A stretch of DNA of 5,519 nt. Origin: Actinomycetota bacterium (lineage in GTDB: Bacteria > Actinomycetota > Actinomycetes > Nanopelagicales > Nanopelagicaceae). Each line of letters starts with the position of its first letter. The stretch's first letter is position 1. The notes beneath the pieces were generated by a model that did not search any database, had not been told where the DNA came from, and worked only from the letters and a program-made list of their open reading frames with translations. Location: positions 1 to 5,519 of the forward strand of contig WLMP01000063.1 of assembly GCA_009700155.1 (NCBI GenBank). Reading direction: 5' to 3'. Made by a program: the position numbers and the translations under genes. Below are positions 1 to 5,519 of the stretch, one piece after another.

Positions 1-219
1 GCTGAGTTAATTTTCATAGGAGATGCTAAGGCAAAGGATGCAGCATCTAGGCCGCAAGAAAAAGTTGATGCAGATGCGGTAACAAAAGAGTTGATTAATA
101 TTTCGCAAGCTATGAGTGATAAAACTTTTATAGCAAAGATAAATGACCGCTGTCGAAGTTGTGGCGTTAAAGCATCTTGTCCAATCCAACCGCAAGGTCA
201 GGCGGTGATTGGTAAATGA
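1..219 (+). CDS. adnA: AdnA-like helicase-nuclease subunit, C-terminal end (partial, 5' end outside window)
   Basis: Frame 1 is open from the first base to TGA at 217-219, giving the last 72 residues of a larger protein. The visible part holds a Cys-x2-Cys-x5-Cys cluster (C51, C54, C60 of the fragment; codons at 151, 160 and 178). This is the spacing of the three C-terminal ligands of the 4Fe-4S cluster that staples the nuclease domain in AddB-type proteins; AdnA is the AdnAB subunit known to carry such a cluster. The fourth ligand and the motor and nuclease motifs lie upstream, outside the window. The stop overlaps the adnB start (ATGA), so the two are almost certainly co-transcribed and translationally coupled. 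AdnA supplies a motor-like domain and the nuclease that cuts the 5' strand during break resection. The assignment rests on the cysteine tail plus position before adnB; another RecB-family nuclease with an Fe-S tail is less likely. Confidence 0.8.
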   Translation, partial: AELIFIGDAKAKDAASRPQEKVDADAVTKELINISQAMSDKTFIAKINDRCRSCGVKASCPIQPQGQAVIGK

Positions 220-3200
220 GTATTAAGTATTCAGCTCTTGACATTGCTAATCGAATTAAAGAGGTCGATCCAACATTTAGAGTGCCAACAAAAGAGCAGA
301 TCCCTATTATTGAGTCACCACTTGCACCTGCAGTAGTAATCGCTGGTGCTGGATCTGGCAAGACTGAAACTATGAGCCAGCGAGTTTTGTATTTAGTTGC
401 AAACTCAGTAATCACACCTGACCAATTACTTGGCTTAACCTTTACTAGAAAATCTGCAGGTGAGCTTTCTAAGCGAATTAAGCATCGGTTGCGACAGTTA
501 AAGAGTGCAAAATTACTACCCGATCATCTTGATGAATCTGAGTTAACTATTTCAACCTATCACTCATATGCCGGAAAAGTTTTAGCAGATCATGCAATCA
601 GAATTGGAATAGATGCTGACTCAGATCCAATTGGCCAGGCCGCAGCTTGGCAAATAGCTTTTGAAGAGGTTAGTAGATTTACTGGCGGTGATTTACCGAT
701 CAACGGATCGCCAAAATCTGTAGTCGCACAGGTGATGGATTTATCTACTCAATTGGCAGAAAATGATAGAAGTGCGCAAGAGATCATTGAATATACAAAT
801 AGATTGTTAAATCAACTTTCTGCATTTAGTGACCGGCAAACAGTTGCAGTTTTAGAGTTTAAAAAGGAACTAACTCAAAGACTTGCAATCCTGCCTATTG
901 TTGCAGCTTTTGATGAGCGCAGAAAGGTTAATGGCTTACTTACCTTCAATGATCATATGTCAATTGCCGCTAATTTAGTTGAAGAAAGTAAGGAAAAACA
1001 TAATGATGATATTGGTATCTTAGAGCGAAATAAATTCAAAGTCGTTTTACTAGATGAGTATCAAGATACTTCTTTTAATCAAATAAAGTTTTTGTCTAAT
1101 TTATTTGGAAATAATCATCCAGTAACCGCTGTTGGTGATCCAAACCAAGCAATTTATGGTTGGAGAAGTGCTAGTTCTGAAACCTTAGATACTTTCTCTC
1201 AATCTTTTAATAGCAAAGCTACTAGATATACATTGTTAACAACCTGGCGAAATGATGAAGCAATACTGAATCTAGCTAATTTAATGATCGATACCATCTC
1301 TACAAATAGTAATGCGGAAAAATTAGATGTTAGGCCAAATGCTAAAACCGGTGAGGTTTTGTGTGGGGTGTATGAAACTGCGGCTCAAGAGGGTAAAGCG
1401 ATTGCCGAATACTTTGCAAAGTACTGGTTTGATAAAAAACGAGCAGATCAATCCAATAATGAGAAAAGTACCTTTGCAGTTTTAGTACGCAATAGATCGC
1501 AAATTGATTTAATTCAAAGTGCATTTACCGAATTAGATATTCCAACTGATATACCTGGAGTAGGCGGGTTAATTCACACAGCAGAGGTGGCCGACATAAT
1601 TGCACTTCTGCGAACACTTACTATGCCAGATTCTGGTACAGCTTTAATGCGTCTGCTTACTGGGCCACACCTTGCACTTGGAGCAAGAGATTTAATGGCG
1701 CTTGGAGCCTTTACCAAATCATTTGCTAAATCAAATGATTACTCAAGATCCAAGCAATTAAAGCAAGCACTTGAAGAAAATATTGAAGTGGTGGCAACTG
1801 CAGATGAGTTTGCCGCTGGCTCAATAATTGAGTCATTAGAACAACTCTTGATTCTTAAGCAAAGTGAAATAGAAAAATACAGCGCAACACCGACCTTTAC
1901 TCAAGATGGTCTTGATCGGTTACGAAAGTTTGCACTCTCACTTAGATCATTAAGGCGAGGCTTAAATGGCTCAATAACTGATGCAATTATTGAGGTAGAG
2001 CAATTTCTTAATCTAGATAGTGAAGTCTTAGTTAGAGATGGTTGGCAAAGCGGTAGAAAAAATCTAGATCGATTCTTAGATGAAGCAGCAAGATTTCAAA
2101 AAAATGGTGGCAGCCTAATTGGCTTTTTGCAATGGCTAAAAATTGCAGAAGAGGCAGAGGGTGGCTTAAAACCTGCAGAGGTAGATGTTAGAAGTGATGC
2201 TGTCCAGATTTTAACTATTCATGCTGCAAAGGGTGCAGAGTGGGATTATGTAGCAATTCCAGGTCTAGCTGCGAAAAGTTTTCCAAGTGTTGGCAAAAAA
2301 TCTGATAACTGGATATCAAATGCTGGATCGATTCCAGTCAGTATGCGTGGTGATTTTGACCAACTACCAAGTATTTCATTTGAGAATTTTTCAGATAATA
2401 AATCATTAAAGGCAGGACTAGATAGATTTTCTGATCAATGGAAATCTCGTAAACATTTAGAAGAGATGCGATTAGCTTATGTAGCAATAACCCGAGCAAA
2501 ACAGGGATTGATCTGCACTACTTCACATTTTAGAAATGGTGATAAGCCAGTTGCTCCTAGTACTTTATTTGAAATCTTCGCAGGAGCTATAAAAGAAATA
2601 ACAGGTGGATTACTATTAAACCATACTCCAATTCCAATTGGTATTAATCCACTAAAAGAAAATCCAATACTAGGTATTTGGCCAAAACAAAGTTCGCAGG
2701 TAGAAAAAATCCGCAAGATTGCAGATTTAACTAATCAATCTAAGGAGTTAGATGTTAAGTCAGCTTTAGTAAAAGCAAGTAGTGATGAAGAAAGATCTAT
2801 TTTATTAGATATGCAGGCGATTATTAATGAAATAAAGAATAAGTCAGATTATCTAACGGTCACACTACCTAATCGACTATCAGTATCTACTCTTCTTTAT
2901 CTAGCTAAAGAGCCAGAGGAGTTAGCAATAAGAATTCGACGTCCTATGCCAAACCATATCGATAAGTATGCGCGCCAAGGAACTGAGTTCCACTTATGGC
3001 TTGAGAATCATTTTAAGCACCCAGCATTAATCTCAATGGATGATTTGTTTAATCAAAGTTCAACAAAACTTGAGAAAGAAAATGATGCGCCACTTGAAAA
3101 GCTACAAACTGCCTGGCTAGCTAGTGATTGGGCGCTAAAGGCCCCAATTGATATCGAGGTTGGCTTTGAGACCATGATTGATCAAACTTTAATTAGAGGC

Positions 3201-3470
3201 AGAATTGATGCTGTTTATAAAACCGGACCTGATCAGTATGAGGTTATAGATTGGAAGACTGGCAAAGTTAAAGATGGGGCTGACTTAGAAAATGCTGCTA
3301 TTCAACTTGCTATGTATAGATTAGCTTACGCAAAATTAAAGTCAGTGCCTGTCACAAATGTAAGCGCAGCATTTCATTATGTATCTGATAATCAAACCGT
3401 AAGACCTGCTGATATTTTAGATGAATCAGATTTGAAATCATTAATTTCAAAAGTTCCTATTGAAATCTGA
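216..3470 (+). CDS. adnB: AdnB: UvrD/Rep-type SF1 helicase fused to RecB-family nuclease
   Basis: This 1084-residue protein is close to the roughly 1,050-1,100 residues of mycobacterial AdnA/AdnB. SF1A motor motifs appear in order and intact: Q-motif Q28; Walker A GAGSGKT 44-50; motif Ia TFTRKSAGEL 75-84; TYH 114-116; Walker B DEYQDT 280-285; motif III GDPNQAIYGWR 307-317; motif IV TWRND 343-347; motif V LTIHAAKGAEWD 666-677; motif VI RLAYVAITRAK 752-762. The C-terminal PD-(D/E)XK nuclease shows GTEFH (H926), D998, D1012-W-K1014-T and Q1030-x3-Y1034, so the nuclease should be active. Only two scattered cysteines occur, so it has no Fe-S cluster, as expected for AdnB rather than AdnA. In the mycobacterial enzyme AdnB is the leading 3'-to-5' motor on the tracking strand, and AdnAB resects double-strand breaks in the cytoplasm. 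An in-frame TAA at 213-215 makes ATG 216 the earliest start. A purine-rich AAGG at 194-197 is too distant to be a good ribosome site, so coupling to adnA is likely. Confidence 0.92.
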   Translation: MSIKYSALDIANRIKEVDPTFRVPTKEQIPIIESPLAPAVVIAGAGSGKTETMSQRVLYLVANSVITPDQLLGLTFTRKSAGELSKRIKHRLRQLKSAKLLPDHLDESELTISTYHSYAGKVLADHAIRIGIDADSDPIGQAAAWQIAFEEVSRFTGGDLPINGSPKSVVAQVMDLSTQLAENDRSAQEIIEYTNRLLNQLSAFSDRQTVAVLEFKKELTQRLAILPIVAAFDERRKVNGLLTFNDHMSIAANLVEESKEKHNDDIGILERNKFKVVLLDEYQDTSFNQIKFLSNLFGNNHPVTAVGDPNQAIYGWRSASSETLDTFSQSFNSKATRYTLLTTWRNDEAILNLANLMIDTISTNSNAEKLDVRPNAKTGEVLCGVYETAAQEGKAIAEYFAKYWFDKKRADQSNNEKSTFAVLVRNRSQIDLIQSAFTELDIPTDIPGVGGLIHTAEVADIIALLRTLTMPDSGTALMRLLTGPHLALGARDLMALGAFTKSFAKSNDYSRSKQLKQALEENIEVVATADEFAAGSIIESLEQLLILKQSEIEKYSATPTFTQDGLDRLRKFALSLRSLRRGLNGSITDAIIEVEQFLNLDSEVLVRDGWQSGRKNLDRFLDEAARFQKNGGSLIGFLQWLKIAEEAEGGLKPAEVDVRSDAVQILTIHAAKGAEWDYVAIPGLAAKSFPSVGKKSDNWISNAGSIPVSMRGDFDQLPSISFENFSDNKSLKAGLDRFSDQWKSRKHLEEMRLAYVAITRAKQGLICTTSHFRNGDKPVAPSTLFEIFAGAIKEITGGLLLNHTPIPIGINPLKENPILGIWPKQSSQVEKIRKIADLTNQSKELDVKSALVKASSDEERSILLDMQAIINEIKNKSDYLTVTLPNRLSVSTLLYLAKEPEELAIRIRRPMPNHIDKYARQGTEFHLWLENHFKHPALISMDDLFNQSSTKLEKENDAPLEKLQTAWLASDWALKAPIDIEVGFETMIDQTLIRGRIDAVYKTGPDQYEVIDWKTGKVKDGADLENAAIQLAMYRLAYAKLKSVPVTNVSAAFHYVSDNQTVRPADILDESDLKSLISKVPIEI

Positions 3471-3488
3471 TTTCAACTCCAATTGGAG
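3431..3488. repeat. Cluster of inverted repeats at the convergent adnB / EEP gene ends (possible weak bidirectional terminator)
   Basis: Three perfect dyads lie within 58 bp. TTTGAAAT (3431-3438) pairs with ATTTCAAA (3444-3451) across a 5-nt loop. TGAAAT (3461-3466) pairs with ATTTCA (3470-3475) across a 3-nt loop. CTCCAATTGGAG (3477-3488) is a loopless 12-bp palindrome. The first two share the same TGAAAT/ATTTCA arms, so they could also pair with each other. The adnB and EEP stop codons (3468-3470 and 3457-3459) fall inside the cluster. The stems are AT-rich and neither strand has a clear T-tract after them, so a classic intrinsic terminator is doubtful. The same bases also encode both C-termini, and AT-rich dyads can arise by chance. 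Confidence 0.35.
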
Positions 3489-4314
3489 AATGATCAGAGA
3501 TATTAAGCTTTGAGTTATTCTCAATTAAAGTAGCAGAAATCTGACCAGATTTTACCGAGCTACTTCTAGCCATAATGTAATCAAACTGAATTTTCTCACC
3601 CCAGCTTGGGTATGTTGGAATTTTGGCCAGGGATTTAAAACCACTTAACTTAGATGGGATATTCGCCGGTAGATTTAGATCTCCAGTTAAAATCTTTTCA
3701 CCAGGCAGTTTTTTTAAAAATGAGCTAAGCCGGTTTAATTGGAAGATGTTAACTCCAGGAACAAAAGATAGGTGAGTGGTGGCAATCGTTAGACCATTTT
3801 CTAACTGCGCTACTAATGCAACTCTGGGTTCATCCTTAACGTAAATGAATCTTGCTCCTTTGCCATTATCTTTTGGAATTAGCAGTGGCATGCCAATTAT
3901 TGACCTACCTAATTTTTTAACACTTAGTTTTACAATTTTTTGATTTGTTGCTATTCCAATCCCATAACTTTTCGACTCTGGAATATCACTATTCTCAGTA
4001 ATAATGGATTGTTCTAAGTTTTTAACTTTTTTCCAGCTTTCACCAGGAGTACCAAATATTGCAGGAAGATAAGCCCAATACTTAAGTCCAGAATTTTCAG
4101 CTATTACTTTGGTTTGATTTATATTATTTGATCTAGGTTGTAAATAATCAACCTCTTGAATTGATATGAAATCTGGTTGGTAATTTGCGGCCATCTGAGT
4201 AGTCGCAGAGATTAATGTTTGAGTCCACTCCTGGTTTGGCACAGGTGGGATTGCTTGACCATGTAATAGATTCCATGAGATCACTCGCAGGCAATGAGCG
4301 GGGGCGACAACCAT
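3457..4314 (-). CDS. Endonuclease/exonuclease/phosphatase (EEP) superfamily protein, substrate unknown
   Basis: This 285-residue protein carries the full EEP metal-dependent phosphoesterase signature (DNase I / exonuclease III / Mg-dependent phosphatase fold). The opening strand is RVISWNLLHG with N15. QEVD follows with E54 as a metal ligand, then a tyrosine-glycine strand (Y117-G118), TTH with H181, GDLN with D212 and N214, QFDYI with D245, and the closing SDH with D274 and H275. No signal peptide or membrane segment is visible, so it probably acts in the cytoplasm. The fold covers DNA repair nucleases, RNA nucleases and lipid or inositol phosphatases, and motifs alone do not choose among them. 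Placement among DNA-repair genes suggests, but does not show, a nucleic-acid substrate. An in-frame TAG at 4326-4324 with no start codon between makes ATG 4314 the earliest start; a later start at GTG codon 11 would damage the first core strand. No purine-rich ribosome site precedes the ATG. The 3' end overlaps adnB by 14 bp, and nudC diverges 25 bp away. Confidence 0.88.
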   Translation of the reverse strand: MVVAPAHCLRVISWNLLHGQAIPPVPNQEWTQTLISATTQMAANYQPDFISIQEVDYLQPRSNNINQTKVIAENSGLKYWAYLPAIFGTPGESWKKVKNLEQSIITENSDIPESKSYGIGIATNQKIVKLSVKKLGRSIIGMPLLIPKDNGKGARFIYVKDEPRVALVAQLENGLTIATTHLSFVPGVNIFQLNRLSSFLKKLPGEKILTGDLNLPANIPSKLSGFKSLAKIPTYPSWGEKIQFDYIMARSSSVKSGQISATLIENNSKLNISDHSPIGVEIRFQ

Positions 4315-4333
4315 GACGACAGGCTAGTAGGGT
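4304..4333 (+). promoter_or_regulatory. Candidate nudC-uvrD2 promoter (leaderless type)
   Basis: TAGGGT at 4328-4333 fits the actinobacterial TANNNT -10 pattern and ends six bases before GTG 4340, so transcription could begin at or beside the start codon. GCGACA at 4304-4309 matches TTGACA at four of six positions with an 18-bp spacer; it lies inside the start of the EEP gene. Alternatively AGTAGGG (4326-4332) could act as a weak Shine-Dalgarno for ATG 4343, with the promoter further upstream inside the EEP gene. The -10 match is loose, so this rests mostly on position: only 25 bp separate the two genes. Confidence 0.45.
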
Positions 4334-4352
4334 CGGCACGTGATGGCGTCAA
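4321..4352 (-). promoter_or_regulatory. Candidate EEP-gene promoter (leaderless type), back to back with the nudC promoter
   Basis: Read on the minus strand, TAGCCT (4326-4321) ends six bases before ATG 4314. TTGACG (4352-4347), a five-of-six match to the -35 consensus, lies upstream within the first codons of nudC. The spacer from TTGACG to TAGCCT is 20 bp, which is long; the overlapping TACTAG (4329-4324) gives the ideal 17 bp but lacks the conserved final T. Either choice puts the transcript start within a few bases of the ATG. No Shine-Dalgarno is present, which supports leaderless initiation. Confidence 0.45.
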
Positions 4353-5260
4353 AGAAACCACTAAAACTTCCGTTAGCAGCTGCTGAGGTGGATCGATCTG
4401 CCCATCTGCGCACCGATGAGGCTTTCCTAAAGTCAGCATGGCCAACTGCTGAGGTTTTAGTTTTTACAAATGAAAGATTTTCAACAAATGCTGAGCAGTT
4501 AAATTTTCATAAAGGTATTGACCTTGGTTTGTATCAACCTGAAACCGATTATTTTTTGGGAGTAAAAGATAGTAAGACTTTTTTTGTTCGCCACCTTCCG
4601 GTTGGACAGGGCTCAAACTTAGAACTAAAAACATTACGTGAGGTTGGCGCCTTTCTACCATCAAGAGATATTGGGTTAGCAGTCCACGCGCAAGGCTTAG
4701 CTAATTGGCATCAAAAACATCCAATGTGCTCACAATGTGGTGGTAAAACTGTGGCAGCCTCTGGTGGCTCAATCAGGAAATGTTTAGTTGATAATAGCGA
4801 GCACTATCCAAGAACGGATGGGGCGATAATTGTTTTAGTTAAAGATGATAAGGATCGTATTTTATTAGGACGGCAAAAAGTTTGGCCAAAAAATAGATTC
4901 TCTACATTTGCTGGCTTTGTTGAACCTGGCGAATCATTTGAACATTGCGTTACTAGAGAGGTTTTAGAAGAGGCGGGAGTTGAATTAACCGATATAAATT
5001 ATTTAGGATCTCAGCCTTGGCCATTTCCAGCCTCACTGATGATTGCATTTGAAGCTATTACTAACACTCCAGATCTTGCAAGACCTGATGGGGATGAGAT
5101 AGAAGAGATTCGATGGTTTTCAAGAGCTGAAATGAAATCCGCCATAATTGATAATTCTTTGATTTTGCCATTAGAAATTAGTGTTGCTCGCCAAATGATC
5201 AAATCTTGGTATGGCGATGGGGCTGAGTCAGATTTAAAAGGTAATGAGTCATGGCGGTAG
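4340..5260 (+). CDS. nudC: NudC: NADH pyrophosphatase / RNA NAD-decapping Nudix hydrolase
   Basis: The 306-residue protein has the NudC architecture: a poorly conserved N-terminal domain (about 1-125), a zinc ribbon (about 128-160) and a Nudix domain (about 160-290). The Nudix box is complete: G192-x5-E198-x7-R206-E207-V208-x-E210-E211-x-G213-V214. It is followed by SQPWPFP at 224-230, the signature that separates NADH pyrophosphatases from other Nudix enzymes. NudC splits NAD(H) into NMN(H) and AMP and removes NAD caps from RNA 5' ends. The zinc ribbon shows only C130, C133 and C148; where E. coli NudC has its fourth cysteine there is D151/N152, with H155 nearby as a possible ligand. An in-frame TAG at 4328-4330 leaves only GTG 4340 or ATG 4343 as the first start. 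GTG fits leaderless initiation, ATG fits a weak AGTAGGG ribosome site, and the product differs by one residue. It overlaps uvrD2 by 10 bp, so the two probably form an operon. Confidence 0.93.
   Translation: MMASKKPLKLPLAAAEVDRSAHLRTDEAFLKSAWPTAEVLVFTNERFSTNAEQLNFHKGIDLGLYQPETDYFLGVKDSKTFFVRHLPVGQGSNLELKTLREVGAFLPSRDIGLAVHAQGLANWHQKHPMCSQCGGKTVAASGGSIRKCLVDNSEHYPRTDGAIIVLVKDDKDRILLGRQKVWPKNRFSTFAGFVEPGESFEHCVTREVLEEAGVELTDINYLGSQPWPFPASLMIAFEAITNTPDLARPDGDEIEEIRWFSRAEMKSAIIDNSLILPLEISVARQMIKSWYGDGAESDLKGNESWR
5236..5241 (+). promoter_or_regulatory. Ribosome binding site for uvrD2, inside nudC
   Basis: AAAAGG sits nine bases before ATG 5251, within the last codons of nudC. With the in-frame TGA at 5245-5247, which excludes any earlier start, it supports ATG 5251 and translation coupled to nudC. 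Confidence 0.5.
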
Positions 5261-5519
5261 ATAAAGATCAGATATTAACTGGATTAGATCCAGAGCAGCT
5301 TGCAGTTGTTACCGCAATTAGAGGACCAGTTTGTGTAATTGCAGGAGCTGGTACTGGTAAAACCCGTGTGATAACTAATCGAATTGCCTATGCGATTAAC
5401 TCTTCAGTTACCGATCCAACCAAGGTGTTAGCTTTAACTTTTACTGCTCGTGCAGCAGGAGAGATGCGAGCACGATTGCGAGTATTAGGTGTGCCAAATG
5501 TGGCCGCACGAACCTTTCA
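5251..5519 (+). CDS. uvrD2: UvrD2-type SF1 DNA helicase, N-terminal fragment (3' end outside window)
   Basis: The first 89 residues, plus two bases of codon 90, start with MAVDKDQILTGLDPEQ, where Q16 fits the Q-motif glutamine. Walker A GAGTGKT is at 32-38 and motif Ia LTFTARAAGEM at 62-72. The fragment ends at RTF, with the next codon beginning CA, consistent with the RTFHA (motif Ib) sequence of UvrD2. UvrD2 is an SF1A 3'-to-5' DNA helicase; in mycobacteria it is essential and carries a C-terminal HRDC domain and a tetracysteine region, both outside this window. The choice of UvrD2 over UvrD1/PcrA rests mainly on its place directly after nudC, as in Mycobacterium tuberculosis (Rv3199c-Rv3198c). 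The start overlaps the nudC end by 10 bp in a different frame, and an in-frame TGA at 5245-5247 rules out an earlier start. Confidence 0.88.
   Translation, partial: MAVDKDQILTGLDPEQLAVVTAIRGPVCVIAGAGTGKTRVITNRIAYAINSSVTDPTKVLALTFTARAAGEMRARLRVLGVPNVAARTF

Noticed and set aside
2477..2716. Minus-strand open frame of 79 codons inside adnB
   Set aside because: It lies wholly within adnB, opposite well-conserved helicase sequence (including the motif VI region), and its translation has no recognisable domain. Similar antisense frames at 167-415, 1342-1524, 4464-4664 and 5011-5202 are rejected for the same reason.
216..3470. Possible frameshift or inactive domain in adnB
   Set aside because: The frame is uninterrupted, and every helicase motif and the nuclease H/D/D/K residues are present in order.
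4148..4339. Minus-strand 63-codon frame overlapping the EEP start
   Set aside because: It overlaps the EEP gene in another frame on the same strand. The EEP frame carries the conserved first catalytic strand here, while this frame shows no family motif.
5341..5370. Second GAGxGKT coding stretch resembling the one near 345-365, as if a duplicated segment
   Set aside because: Both are Walker A motifs of separate SF1 helicases (AdnB and UvrD2). The surrounding protein sequences differ, so this is ancient paralogy and not a recent repeat.
1..5519. CRISPR array, insertion sequence, tRNA/rRNA gene or riboswitch
   Set aside because: No regularly spaced repeats, transposase-like frame, terminal inverted repeats or RNA-gene motif were seen. 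Genes fill the window except for the 25 bp at 4315-4339.

Overview
The window looks like an AT-rich, streamlined actinobacterial genome. By hand counts of sample lines, GC ranges from about 28% to 48%. The order adnA - adnB - (one gene) - nudC - uvrD2 matches the conserved block known from Mycobacterium (Rv3202c to Rv3198c). The low GC, TTA-rich leucine usage and very tight gene packing point by inference to a freshwater acI-type lineage (Nanopelagicales, e.g. Planktophila or Nanopelagicus). No 16S or other phylogenetic marker is present, so this placement is not proven.

Layout. Positions 1-219 are the last 72 codons of an AdnA-like helicase-nuclease subunit, ending in the three cysteines expected of its iron-sulfur cluster. 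A 4-bp ATGA overlap leads into a complete adnB (216-3470), a UvrD-type motor fused to a RecB-type nuclease. The two subunits should form the AdnAB complex that resects double-strand breaks for recombination. On the minus strand, 3457-4314 encodes an endonuclease/exonuclease/phosphatase (EEP) superfamily protein of unknown substrate; its 3' end overlaps adnB by 14 bp. It occupies the place where mycobacteria carry a putative cation channel gene (Rv3200c). Only 25 bp separate its start from the divergent nudC (4340-5260), which encodes a Nudix NADH pyrophosphatase / RNA NAD-decapping enzyme. nudC overlaps by 10 bp the start of uvrD2 (5251 to the window end), a second SF1 helicase cut off after motif Ia.

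The window is almost entirely coding. The one intergenic stretch (4315-4339) must hold the 5' signals for both EEP and nudC. It contains two back-to-back TANNNT candidate -10 elements, one per strand, each six bases from a start codon and each containing the in-frame stop that blocks any 5' extension. This suggests overlapping divergent promoters with leaderless or nearly leaderless transcripts. I see no mobile element, CRISPR array, RNA gene or clearly new biological system. The most interesting points are this compact divergent promoter, the gene replacement between adnB and nudC, the three-cysteine NudC zinc site, and a cluster of inverted repeats at the adnB/EEP convergent junction.
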